NCBI RefSeq assembly: GCF_000021745.1
Contig: NC_011666.1
Span: forward strand, 3,251,001-3,315,000
Length of the DNA: 64,000 nt
From: Methylocella silvestris BL2
Lineage (GTDB): Bacteria > Pseudomonadota > Alphaproteobacteria > Rhizobiales > Beijerinckiaceae
Reading direction: 5' to 3'
Shown here piece after piece: positions 39,523 to 48,534 of this stretch. Within the stretch, counting starts at the first letter, position 1, and every line of letters starts with the position of its first letter. Under the pieces are notes generated by a model that was not told the origin of the DNA, did not search any database, and saw nothing but the letters and a program-made list of their open reading frames with translations. Both the position numbers and the translations under genes were made by a program.

Positions 39523-41118
39523 ATGCCGCCAGCCGAACGTTTTGAAATCCTTCTTATGCTGATCGCCGCCGTCATCCCGCTTGAGCTCGCGGCGCGGCGG
39601 CTGCGCTTTCCGCCCTCCGCCATGCTGACGCTCGGAGGGATCGCGATCGCCCTCGTCCCGGGCGCGCCGGAGATCAACGTCGATCCCGATCTGATGCTCA
39701 TCCTGTTCCTGCCGCCGCTTCTCTTCTCGAGCGCCTATTTCACCGTATGGCGCGATTTCAAAGCCGATCTGCGCGTCATCCTTCAACTCGCGGTCGGGGC
39801 GGTCGCCTTCACGACGCTCGCCGTTGGCCTCGCCGCCCATGCGATCGTTCCAGGCCTGCCCTGGGCCGCCTGTTTCGCGCTTGGCGCCATCGTGTCGCCG
39901 CCCGATGCGGTGGCGGCGAAGGCGGCGCTGCAGGGCCTTTCCCTGCCGCGCCGGCTTGTCACGCTTCTCGAAGGCGAAAGCCTCGTTAACGATGCGACCG
40001 GACTCGTGCTCTATCGGCTCGCCATCGCGGCCGGACTGACCGGAGCCTTCAATATCTGGTCGGGGGCGGCGGAGTTCGCCTTTCTCGCAGCGGGCGGCGT
40101 CGCCGTCGGCGTCGCTCTCGGGTTTCTGGGATCGAGCCTGCTTGGGCGGCTCGACAACGTCCATTTGAACATCGTGGCCGGATTCCTCGGCGCCTTCGCG
40201 TCCTATATTATCGGCGAGCAACTCCATGTCTCGGGGGTGCTGTCAACGGTCTGTTGCGGCCTCGTCCTCGGCCAGCGCCAGCACAGTGTTTTCCCCGCGC
40301 TCACGCGCCTCCAGGCGACGGCGGTCTGGCAGGTCGCCGTCTTCCTTCTGGAATCGCTGGTCTTCATCCTGATCGGCCTGTCCCTGCGTCCTGTCCTGCA
40401 TCGTCTCGCCGAGGCGGGCGTCGAGGCGAGCCAGTTCGCTCCGGCGATCGGCGTCATTCTGCTCGCCATGACCGCGGCGCGCTTCGCGTGGATCCTGACG
40501 ACGGCCTATGTCCCCCGCTTTCTCATCCCGTCGCTGCGGGCGCGGGACCCTTATCCGCCTCTCGCCGTGCCGATCGTGATGAGCTGGGCCGGCATGCGCG
40601 GCGTCGTCAGCCTCGCCGTCGCCCTCTCGGTGCCGGCAGGCTTTCCGGGTCGCGACTTCATCATGGCCGCCACCATGGCGGCGATCCTCGCCTCGATCCT
40701 GATTCAAGGGACAACTTTGCGGGCGCTCGTCACAGCGCTGCGGCTCGGCGACGGCTTCGCGCTGAAGGGCGACGGCCGCAACCTCTCGCAACATGAGGCT
40801 CACGCGCGAATCATCGCTGCGGAGGCGAATGCGATCGAGGCCATCTCGCGCCAGCCGGACGGGACCGAGCGGCACCCCCGCCTACTCGATCAGTACCGTC
40901 GCCGCGCCTCCGTCGCGCAGCGTCTTGTCGAGGCGGGAGAGACCCTCGCCGCCGATCGGCGGGCGCATTACGAGGCGGTTCTCGAGGCGAACCGCGCCGG
41001 GCGCGCCGAATTGTTGCGGCTTCACCGCGCCGGTGAAATTCACGATTCGACGCTGCATGCGCTCGAGGCCGAGATCGACATCGAGGAACTCGGCGCGCGG
41101 AAAATGCTCGATCGTTGA
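39523..41118 (+). CDS. Na+/H+ antiporter, CPA1/NhaP type
   Basis: 531 residues with about 12 TM helices to residue 400 and a soluble C-terminal domain of about 130 residues. CPA1 marks are LLFLPPLLFSSAYF-like LILFLPPLLFSSAY, the ion site AIVSPPDAVAAKAAL and LLEGESLVNDATGLVLYRLA, with MSWAGMRGVVSLAVALSVP late in the membrane domain. Exchanges cytoplasmic Na+ or K+ for protons. The helical, charged C-terminus (RRASVAQRLVEAGETLAADRR) may be regulatory. It stands alone after the tRNA. Confidence 0.93.
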   Translation: MPPAERFEILLMLIAAVIPLELAARRLRFPPSAMLTLGGIAIALVPGAPEINVDPDLMLILFLPPLLFSSAYFTVWRDFKADLRVILQLAVGAVAFTTLAVGLAAHAIVPGLPWAACFALGAIVSPPDAVAAKAALQGLSLPRRLVTLLEGESLVNDATGLVLYRLAIAAGLTGAFNIWSGAAEFAFLAAGGVAVGVALGFLGSSLLGRLDNVHLNIVAGFLGAFASYIIGEQLHVSGVLSTVCCGLVLGQRQHSVFPALTRLQATAVWQVAVFLLESLVFILIGLSLRPVLHRLAEAGVEASQFAPAIGVILLAMTAARFAWILTTAYVPRFLIPSLRARDPYPPLAVPIVMSWAGMRGVVSLAVALSVPAGFPGRDFIMAATMAAILASILIQGTTLRALVTALRLGDGFALKGDGRNLSQHEAHARIIAAEANAIEAISRQPDGTERHPRLLDQYRRRASVAQRLVEAGETLAADRRAHYEAVLEANRAGRAELLRLHRAGEIHDSTLHALEAEIDIEELGARKMLDR

Positions 41119-41922
41119 GGGCGGGGGACTTCGCTTCCTTTCAGAAACGGACGTTGCGCCAGCGCCGATCTGCGACCTGAATCATCCTCGTCGGCCGTCG
41201 TAGCGCCGCCTGCAGCTAACCGGTCTGCGACTATCCAATCATTCGATCACGCCGGGTTGATCAGGCTTGGCGCAAATCAGGACTCCGCCCGGCCGCGAAT
41301 CGAGGATTGCAGACGCACAACTGAACGTTCCATCGAGCCCCGCCGATGGCCCAAACCTCGCGCCTTGCAGCCGCCGGTTTTCGGCGGCCCTAATCCTCAC
41401 CCTATCCTTGTATTGTAGGTTGGTCGGCAAGCGGAAGCTTGGGCGCCGCTGCTTGCCGAACTGCAATCGCTTTCCTTGCAACATTGCGCCGCGGCCCGGC
41501 GACGCCAGCGACAGCCTCCGCGTATTTGACAAAGAGATGACGCGATCGGGCTTATTCGCCCGTCAGCGCCTCTTTGAGGCCTTCGACCATGTTGGGCCCT
41601 TGGACTTGGTCAGCCTTGCCTTCGGAGTGTAGCTCGGCGCCGCGGCGAAGCTCTGCCGTGGCAGGCGTTGAACCGCTTTCCCGCAAACCACCTAAGTAGT
41701 TTCCGAGCCTATCGCTCCATCTCTCGCCATGGTATCAGGAAAGCGCGCCCGGGATTTAAGGGGCCGGCCGCGCATGAGAGGTCTTGTGGAGCAAAGGCTC
41801 CCTCTCGCCGCCCACACGAATTGACCACAGGAGATTTGGCTCGTGACATCCTTCAGGGGGAGGATACGGCGCGGCTTTGGGCCGGCTGAAAAAAGAGCTG
41901 CGGTCCCCTGGAGGGATCAGCC
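41119..41922. other. 800-base region before the PFOR island, gene content unclear
   Basis: No gene I can support with confidence. A minus-strand frame open from 41734 to a TAA at 41552 has protein-like composition (TAELRRGAELHSEGKADQV then GPNMVEGLKEALTGE) but no plausible start, and may be a gene remnant. The other frames are shadows. Ribosome site TGGAGGGATC precedes the MFS gene. No FNR box, NifA site or sigma-54 element found upstream of the island. Confidence 0.4.
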
Positions 41923-43197
41923 ATGACGGTGATCGCTGCAAGCATCGAGGCGCCCGCCAAACCGGAAGCGTCGCGGACCGCATTCATCATTGCGTGGGCG
42001 CTCTGCCTCATTTTCTACTTCCTGCAATATGCGCTGCGTTCTGCGCCGGGCGTGATGATCCCGGAACTGACGGCCGCATTCGGCCTCACGACGCTGGGCG
42101 TCAGCGCGCTGCTCGGCATGTATTATTATACCTACGCCGCCTTTGCGCTTGTCTCAGGCGCGTCGCTGGATCGATTTGGCGCCAAGCTGCCGATCTTCAT
42201 CGGCGTTCTGTCCACCGCCATCGGCAGCGTGTTGTTCGGCTTCGGCGCAATCACCACAGTGGAAGGCGGACGGCTGCTGCAGGGCGCGGGTTCGGCCTTC
42301 GCCTTCACCGGCGCCGTCTATCTCGCCGTGCATGGCTTTTCGGGGAAATGGCTGGCGACCGCTATCGGCGTCACGCAGCTCTGCGGCATGCTCGGCGGCT
42401 TCGCCGGGCAATTCGCGGTCGGTCCCCTGGTGCATGGCTCGATCGGCTGGCAGTCCTTTTGGTTCTACGCAGGCGCTGCGCTGACGGCGCTAGCGGTTCT
42501 GATGCTGGTAGCGACGCCTGCAAGCCATGACAAAGTTCATGGCTCTCTCTTGACCATGTTCGCGCCTTACAAGGTCGTGCTGACGAACCCGCAATCCTAC
42601 CTCTGCGGAATCATTGGCGGCCTTCTGTTCATGCCGACGACAATCGGCGACATGATCTGGGGAGTCCCGTTGCTGCATCAGGGTTTCGGGATCGCGACGG
42701 AAGAAGCGGTCGCGCGATCATCGATGGTGCCGCTCGGTTGGGTGATCGGGGCCCCGCTTCTCGGCTACCTTGCCGACCGGATTGGCCGCCGCAAGCCCGT
42801 CCTTATCGCGGGCATCGCGCTTATGATGATATCGGGTCTCGGCATTTCATATCTTGAGGCGTTTATCCCTCCCTATTTCGGCGGCCTTCTCTTCGGGATA
42901 GGGTCCGGCGCGGCCATGATCCCTTACTCGATGATCAAGGAAGCCAATCCGGACAACGTCAAAGGCAGCGCGACAGGCGCCATGAATTTCCTGGTCTTCA
43001 GCCTGAGCGCTTTTCTCGCGCCGGTCTTCGGCTTGGCCCTCATGCGATTGTCCGGCGGCAGGCCGCTGACGCTGGATCACTTTCACCACGCTGACTACAT
43101 CTGGGGCGGCGCCATCGTGCTGTCATTCATTCTGACGCTTTTCCTGCGCGAAACCGGGGCCGCCGCCCGGCAGACGCCCGCCGCAAGCGCATCCTAA
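41923..43197 (+). CDS. MFS transporter
   Basis: 424 residues, 12 predicted TM helices. Major facilitator marks are the loop 2-3 motif GASLDRFGAKLPIF (about 74-87), GRLLQGAGSAFAFTGAV and the repeat-2 loop GYLADRIGRRKPVLIAG. The family is broad and the substrate cannot be read from sequence; organic acids or sugar acids are possible given the pyruvate enzyme downstream. The stop is 19 bases before the GltD-like gene, so it is the first gene of the PFOR operon. SD TGGAGGGATC about 8 bases before the ATG. Confidence 0.9.
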   Translation: MTVIAASIEAPAKPEASRTAFIIAWALCLIFYFLQYALRSAPGVMIPELTAAFGLTTLGVSALLGMYYYTYAAFALVSGASLDRFGAKLPIFIGVLSTAIGSVLFGFGAITTVEGGRLLQGAGSAFAFTGAVYLAVHGFSGKWLATAIGVTQLCGMLGGFAGQFAVGPLVHGSIGWQSFWFYAGAALTALAVLMLVATPASHDKVHGSLLTMFAPYKVVLTNPQSYLCGIIGGLLFMPTTIGDMIWGVPLLHQGFGIATEEAVARSSMVPLGWVIGAPLLGYLADRIGRRKPVLIAGIALMMISGLGISYLEAFIPPYFGGLLFGIGSGAAMIPYSMIKEANPDNVKGSATGAMNFLVFSLSAFLAPVFGLALMRLSGGRPLTLDHFHHADYIWGGAIVLSFILTLFLRETGAAARQTPAASAS

Positions 43198-43216
43198 AGA
43201 AGGATCGAGATCGCAC

Positions 43217-44875
43217 ATGACAGCGCTGAAGTCCGATTTCACCCCGGTCGTCGACCTTCTACACGAAAAAGGCGCCGGTCCTGTCCGCACGCGTCAGCCG
43301 CACTACGTCGACCTTATGCCGCCTTGCAACAACGCCTGCCCGGCTGGCGAGAATGTGCAGGCCTGGCTCGATCTGGCGCAGGCTGGAAAATACCGCGACG
43401 CCTGGGAGACGATTTTACGCGAGAATCCGTTCCCCGCCGTCCATGGGCGCGTTTGCTATCATCCCTGCGAGACAGGCTGCAACCGCGCTCAGCTTGACAG
43501 CGCGGTCAGCATTCACGCGGTGGAGCGGTTCCTCGGCGATCTGGCGACGGCGCAGGGCTGGACCCTGCCCGTGACGGCGGCGCCGACCGGCAAGCGCATC
43601 CTCGTGGTCGGCGGCGGCCCGAGCGGATTGTCGGCGAGCTATCATCTTACGCGCTTGGGTCATGAGGTTGAAATTCGTGAAGCGGGGCCGCTGCCCGGCG
43701 GCATGCTGCATTTCGGCATCCCCGCCTATCGGTTGCCACGCGACGTTCTGATGACGGAGATCCGCCGCATCGAATCCATGGGCGTGAGGATCACGCTCAA
43801 TCACAAGGTCGAAGACGTGCTCGCCGAACAGGCCGAGGGTAAATTTCACGCCGTATTCATTGCGATCGGAGCCCAGATCGGAAAGCGCATCGACATCCCG
43901 GCGCGCGACGCGGCGCGCGTGATCGACGCCATCACGCTGCTTCATCAGGTCGAAACAGGCGAGCCGCCGCGCCTTGGCCGTCGCGTTGTGATTTATGGCG
44001 GCGGCAATACGGCGATGGATGCGGCCCGCACCGCGCGCCGGCTTGGCGCCGAGGAGGCGATCATCCTTTACCATCGCGACCGCGCCCACATGGGCGCACA
44101 GGCGTTCGAGACCGACGAGGCGCTCTCGGAAGGCATCAAGATCAAATGGCTCAGTACGATTAAAGATATCGGAGAAGGCGAACTCACCGTCGAAGTGATG
44201 CAGATGGATGAGCAGGGCCATCTGCAACCGAGCGGGCGCCTCGAGACCCTTTCCGCCGATTCCGTCGTCCTGGCCCTGGGTCAGCAGACCGATAGCGGCT
44301 TCCTGCGCAATGTGCCCGGAGTCGCCTTCCTGGCTGGAGGCACAGTCAAGGTGGACGACGCCATGATGACCGGCCGGCCGGGACTTTTCGCCGGCGGCGA
44401 CATGGTGCCGAGCGAACGAACCGTCACAGCAGCGGTAGGCCACGGGAAGAAGGCCGCACGCCACATCGACGCGTGGCTGCGCGGAAAGCCGGTGCAAACC
44501 TCCGCGAAACACCCGATCGTCGACTTCGCTCTGCTCAACTTGCCCATATACGCCGACGCGCCCCGCTCGGTGCAAACTGAAACAGAAGCGGATCAGCGGA
44601 TCAGCCATGGCTTCGAAGAGACAACAGCCGGGTTGAGCGAAACCGAAGCGCGCTATGAGGCGCGGCGCTGTCTCTCTTGCGGCAACTGCTTCGAGTGCGA
44701 CCAATGCTATGCCGCCTGCCCGGAACAGGCGATCGTCAAGCTGGGGCCGGGCTTGCGCTACCGCTATGATTTTGATCGCTGCACGGGCTGCGCCGTCTGC
44801 TACGAGCAGTGTCCCTGCCACGCAATCGAGATGATCCCCGAACCCGCCAAAGCCGCGCCGGAGCAAGTGGCATGA
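43217..44875 (+). CDS. GltD-like NAD(P)H flavoprotein with C-terminal ferredoxin domains
   Basis: 552 residues. N-terminal iron-sulfur domain with C37, C41, C80, C84 and C88 (PPCNNACPAGENVQAW; CYHPCETGCNRAQ). FAD loop LVVGGGPSGLSASYHL (about 129-144) and NAD(P) loop VVIYGGGNTAMDAARTARRLG (about 257-277), as in glutamate synthase small subunits and NfnB. Beyond these, residues 485-535 add CLSCGNCFECDQCYAACPEQ and CTGCAVCYEQCPCHA, enough Cys for two [4Fe-4S] clusters. No large glutamate synthase subunit is nearby, so it probably moves electrons between ferredoxin and NAD(P)H. Ends in ATGA overlap with the PFOR gene. Confidence 0.9.
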   Translation: MTALKSDFTPVVDLLHEKGAGPVRTRQPHYVDLMPPCNNACPAGENVQAWLDLAQAGKYRDAWETILRENPFPAVHGRVCYHPCETGCNRAQLDSAVSIHAVERFLGDLATAQGWTLPVTAAPTGKRILVVGGGPSGLSASYHLTRLGHEVEIREAGPLPGGMLHFGIPAYRLPRDVLMTEIRRIESMGVRITLNHKVEDVLAEQAEGKFHAVFIAIGAQIGKRIDIPARDAARVIDAITLLHQVETGEPPRLGRRVVIYGGGNTAMDAARTARRLGAEEAIILYHRDRAHMGAQAFETDEALSEGIKIKWLSTIKDIGEGELTVEVMQMDEQGHLQPSGRLETLSADSVVLALGQQTDSGFLRNVPGVAFLAGGTVKVDDAMMTGRPGLFAGGDMVPSERTVTAAVGHGKKAARHIDAWLRGKPVQTSAKHPIVDFALLNLPIYADAPRSVQTETEADQRISHGFEETTAGLSETEARYEARRCLSCGNCFECDQCYAACPEQAIVKLGPGLRYRYDFDRCTGCAVCYEQCPCHAIEMIPEPAKAAPEQVA

Positions 44876-47800
44876 ACGTCGCCGTGACACAGCAGACCGC
44901 GATCGACAAGGCCGCGACGCAGAAGACCGCGACCATGGACGGCAATACCGCCGTCGCCTACATCGCCTACCGGGTTAATGAGGTCTGCGCGATCTATCCG
45001 ATCACGCCCTCTTCGACGATGGCGGAACTGGCCGACGAATGGGCCTCGGCCGGGGTCCGCAACATCTGGGGCGACATACCTGTCGTGCAGGAGATGCAGA
45101 GCGAGGGCGGAGCCGCCGGCGCGGTGCATGGCGCGCTCCAGTCCGGCGCGCTGACGACGACTTTCACCTCGTCGCAGGGCCTGCTTCTGATGATCCCCAA
45201 CATGTACAAGATTGCGGGGGAGCTGACGGCGACGGTCTTCAATGTCGCGGCGCGCTCGGTCGCCACGCAGGCGCTGTCGATTTTTGGCGACCATTCGGAC
45301 GTGATGGGCGTCCGCGCCACCGGCTTCGCGCTCCTGTCGTCGGGCTCTGTTCAGGAGGCGCATGATCTGGCGCTGATCGCCCAGGCGGCGACGCTCGAAA
45401 GCCGCGTTCCATTCCTGCATTTTTTCGACGGGTTTCGCACCTCGCACGAGCTGAACAAGCTCACGCTTTTGTCGGATGACGAAATCCGCATGATGGTCCG
45501 CGACGATCTCGTCCGGGCGCACCGCGCCCGCGCTCTGACGCCGGAGCGGCCGGTGATGCGCGGAACGGCGCAAAATCCCGACACGTTTTTTCAGTCGCGC
45601 GAGACGGTGAACCCCTTTTACGCGCGCACGCCCAGCATCGTCGAAAAGGCGATGGCGGATTTCGCCAACATCACCGGGCGAAGCTATCGCCTGTTCGAAT
45701 ATGACGGCGCGCCCGACGCGGAGCATGTGGTCGTGTTGATCGGTTCGGCGGCTGAGACCGCGCGCGACGCCGCCGCCGTGTTGAATCGAACCGACGGGCG
45801 GCGGAAACGGGGCGTGCTGCAGGTGCGCCTCTATCGCCCATTCTCCGCCGATCATTTTCTCTCCGCCCTGCCTGACACGACGCGATCCATCGCCGTTCTG
45901 GAGCGCACAAAGGAGCCGGGCGCGACCGGCGAGCCGCTCTATCTCGACGTCGTCGCCACGCTCGCCCACGCCGTCGGCGCGGGCCGCCGGGCGATCATGC
46001 CGCGCATGATCGGCGGCCGCTATGGGCTGTCGTCGAAAGATTTTACGCCCGCGATGGTGAAGGCCGTCTTCGACGAACTGGAAAATCCTTCGCCGCGCAA
46101 CAGCTTCACCGTCGGCATCACCGACGACGTGTCGGGGACGAGCCTAGATGTTGACCAAGGATTCATGATCGAGCCGGACGAGGTGGTGCGCGCCGTCTTC
46201 TACGGGCTTGGATCGGATGGAACGGTCGGCGCCAACAAGAGCAGCGTCAAGATCCTGGCGGAGGACGCCGACCGCTATGCGCAGGGTTATTTCGTCTATG
46301 ATTCGCACAAGTCCGGCGCCCAGACGGTTTCTCATCTTCGCTTCGGGCCGCGCCCGATCCGCGCGCCCTATCTGATCGCCGCAGCGAGCTTCGTCGCCTG
46401 TCACCAGTTCGTGTTCCTCGACCGCATCGACGTCCTGTCGCTCGCGGCGCCCGGCGCGACCTTTCTCCTCAACTGTCCATATGACGCCGACAAGGCGTGG
46501 GACCGCCTGCCGCGCTCGGTCCAGCAGGAAATCATCGACAAGCGCCTGCGGTTTTTCGTCATCGACGCATCGAAAGTCGCGCGCGACACCGGGCTTGGCG
46601 GCCGGATCAATACGGTGCTGCAGACCTGCTTCTTCGCGATCTCGGGCGTGCTGCCGCGCGATGAAGCGGTGCAGCGCATCAAGCATATGATCGAGGAAAG
46701 CTATGGCGAAAAGGGCGGCGACGTCGTCGCCAAGAACTTCGAGGCCGTCGACCACACCCTCGCCCATTTGAGCGAGGTTGCCGTCCCGACATCGGCGAGC
46801 AGCGCTTTCGAGCGGCCGCCGATCGTGTCGGCGTCGGCGCCGGCCTTTGTGCAAAATTTCACGGCTGCGGTCATGGCGGGGCGAGGCGACGCGCTCCCGG
46901 TCAGCGCCATGCCCATCGACGGTACATTCCCCTTGGGCACAGCCGCCTGGGAAAAGCGCAATATCGCGGACGAAGTTCCAATCTGGGAAACAGATCTCTG
47001 CATCCAGTGCGGCCAGTGTTCGATCGCCTGCCCGCATTCGGTCATCCGCGCGCGATTCTACGATGAAGCGCGGCTCGCCGATCCGAACGAGCCCGCGCCG
47101 CCGACCTTCAAATCGGCGCCGGTCAATGCGCGCGGCTACCCCGACAGCCGCTTCACCCTGCAATTCTACGTCGAGGATTGCACCGGTTGCGGGATCTGCG
47201 TCGAGGTTTGTCCCGCCCACAGTCCGAGCCGGCCCGGGACCAAAGCGATCAACATGGGTCCGAAGGCGCCGCTGCTCGAGGCTGAGCGGAGCAATATCGC
47301 CTTCTTCGAATCGCTCCCGGAAAACAATCGCGCCCTGGTCGATTTCGCCAATGTGCGGGGCATCCAGTTCCTCGAGCCCTTGTTTGAGTTCTCGGGCGCT
47401 TGCGGCGGCTGCGGCGAGACGCCCTATCTTCGACTCCTCTCGCAACTGTTCGGCGATCGGCTGCAGATCGCCAATGCGACTGGCTGTTCTTCGATTTACG
47501 GCGGCAATCTGCCGGTCACGCCTTGGGCCGCCAACCGCGAAGGACGCGGGCCCGCCTGGTCCAACTCGCTATTCGAAGACAACGCCGAATTCGGCCTTGG
47601 CTTTCGGCTGGCCGCTGACATGCACAGCGCAATGGCGGCGAAGATGTTGCGCGATCTCGCGCCGACGCTTGGCCAGCAACTGGTCGATGCGATCCTGGAG
47701 GCGCCGCAGATCCGCGAATCCGAGATCCTCGCGCAGCGCAGCCGCGTCGCCGAATTGAAACGGCGCCTCGCCGAGATGGGCGAGGATCCCCGCGCGCTGG

Positions 47801-48525
47801 ATCTCCTATCTGTGCTGGACCATCTCGTTCGTCGCAGCATCTGGCTGGTCGGTGGCGACGGCTGGGCCTATGACATCGGCTATGGCGGTCTCGACCACGT
47901 GCTCGCGTCCGACCGCGACGTCAATGTGTTGGTGCTCGACACCGAGGTCTATTCAAACACCGGCGGCCAGGCCTCGAAAGCGACGCCGCTCGGCGCTGTC
48001 GCCAAATTCGCCGCCGCGGGCAAGCGCGTGGGGCGCAAGGACCTCGCCCTGCAGGCAATCGCCTATGGGAATGTTTATGTGGCCCAGGTGGCGATGGGCG
48101 CCAATCCGCAACAAACCCTGCTGGCGTTCCGCGAGGCCGAGGCGTGGCCAGGACCGTCGCTGATCCTCGCCTACAGCCACTGCATCGCGCATGGCTTCGA
48201 TCTGCGCCACGGAATGCGCCAGCAGGATCTGGCGGCCGCCTCGGGCTACTGGCCGCTGTTCCGCTTCAATCCGGCGATGCGCAATGCCGACGAAGCGCCG
48301 TTCAGGCTCGATTCGCCGCGCCCGACGATCCCGCTGAAGGACTACGCCTACAATGAACTGCGCTATCGCAGCCTCGCCAACATCAGGCCGCGCGAGGCGG
48401 CCGAGCTGCTCGCCCACGCGCAGACCGCAGCAACCGAAAAATATGCGCAATATGAGGCGCTCGCCAGCCGCGACGGCAGCCGTTTCCACCCCGACGTCAG
48501 CGCGCTCGGCGCAGAGAAAAGCTAG
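44872..48525 (+). CDS. nifJ: Pyruvate:ferredoxin (flavodoxin) oxidoreductase, single-chain
   Basis: 1217 residues from ATG 44872 (ATGA with the previous stop); an ATG at 44809 would add 21 residues inside the upstream gene. All fused domains are present: pyrimidine-binding domain (YPITPSSTMAELADEW), CoA/transketolase-C-like domain (GVLQVRLYRPFSADHFL), EKR/gamma domain (AGTVGANKSSVKILAED-like, about 455), two [4Fe-4S] sites (CIQCGQCSIACP about 709; CTGCGICVEVCP about 769), and the TPP domain (ACGGCGETPYLRL, TGCSSIYGG, GDGWAYDIGYGG, NTGGQASKATPLG). Oxidises pyruvate and CoA to acetyl-CoA, CO2 and reduced ferredoxin or flavodoxin. In diazotrophs NifJ feeds nitrogenase. Confidence 0.97.
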   Translation: MNVAVTQQTAIDKAATQKTATMDGNTAVAYIAYRVNEVCAIYPITPSSTMAELADEWASAGVRNIWGDIPVVQEMQSEGGAAGAVHGALQSGALTTTFTSSQGLLLMIPNMYKIAGELTATVFNVAARSVATQALSIFGDHSDVMGVRATGFALLSSGSVQEAHDLALIAQAATLESRVPFLHFFDGFRTSHELNKLTLLSDDEIRMMVRDDLVRAHRARALTPERPVMRGTAQNPDTFFQSRETVNPFYARTPSIVEKAMADFANITGRSYRLFEYDGAPDAEHVVVLIGSAAETARDAAAVLNRTDGRRKRGVLQVRLYRPFSADHFLSALPDTTRSIAVLERTKEPGATGEPLYLDVVATLAHAVGAGRRAIMPRMIGGRYGLSSKDFTPAMVKAVFDELENPSPRNSFTVGITDDVSGTSLDVDQGFMIEPDEVVRAVFYGLGSDGTVGANKSSVKILAEDADRYAQGYFVYDSHKSGAQTVSHLRFGPRPIRAPYLIAAASFVACHQFVFLDRIDVLSLAAPGATFLLNCPYDADKAWDRLPRSVQQEIIDKRLRFFVIDASKVARDTGLGGRINTVLQTCFFAISGVLPRDEAVQRIKHMIEESYGEKGGDVVAKNFEAVDHTLAHLSEVAVPTSASSAFERPPIVSASAPAFVQNFTAAVMAGRGDALPVSAMPIDGTFPLGTAAWEKRNIADEVPIWETDLCIQCGQCSIACPHSVIRARFYDEARLADPNEPAPPTFKSAPVNARGYPDSRFTLQFYVEDCTGCGICVEVCPAHSPSRPGTKAINMGPKAPLLEAERSNIAFFESLPENNRALVDFANVRGIQFLEPLFEFSGACGGCGETPYLRLLSQLFGDRLQIANATGCSSIYGGNLPVTPWAANREGRGPAWSNSLFEDNAEFGLGFRLAADMHSAMAAKMLRDLAPTLGQQLVDAILEAPQIRESEILAQRSRVAELKRRLAEMGEDPRALDLLSVLDHLVRRSIWLVGGDGWAYDIGYGGLDHVLASDRDVNVLVLDTEVYSNTGGQASKATPLGAVAKFAAAGKRVGRKDLALQAIAYGNVYVAQVAMGANPQQTLLAFREAEAWPGPSLILAYSHCIAHGFDLRHGMRQQDLAAASGYWPLFRFNPAMRNADEAPFRLDSPRPTIPLKDYAYNELRYRSLANIRPREAAELLAHAQTAATEKYAQYEALASRDGSRFHPDVSALGAEKS

Positions 48526-48534
48526 GACAGGCGC

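Noticed and set aside
43217-44875. Annotation as glutamate synthase small subunit (gltD)
   Set aside because: No GltB partner nearby and two extra ferredoxin sites; neighbours are PFOR and an FMN protein, so the name would mislead.
43415-44890. 491-codon minus-strand frame across the GltD-like gene
   Set aside because: Shadow of a gene with clear FAD, NAD(P) and iron-sulfur motifs.
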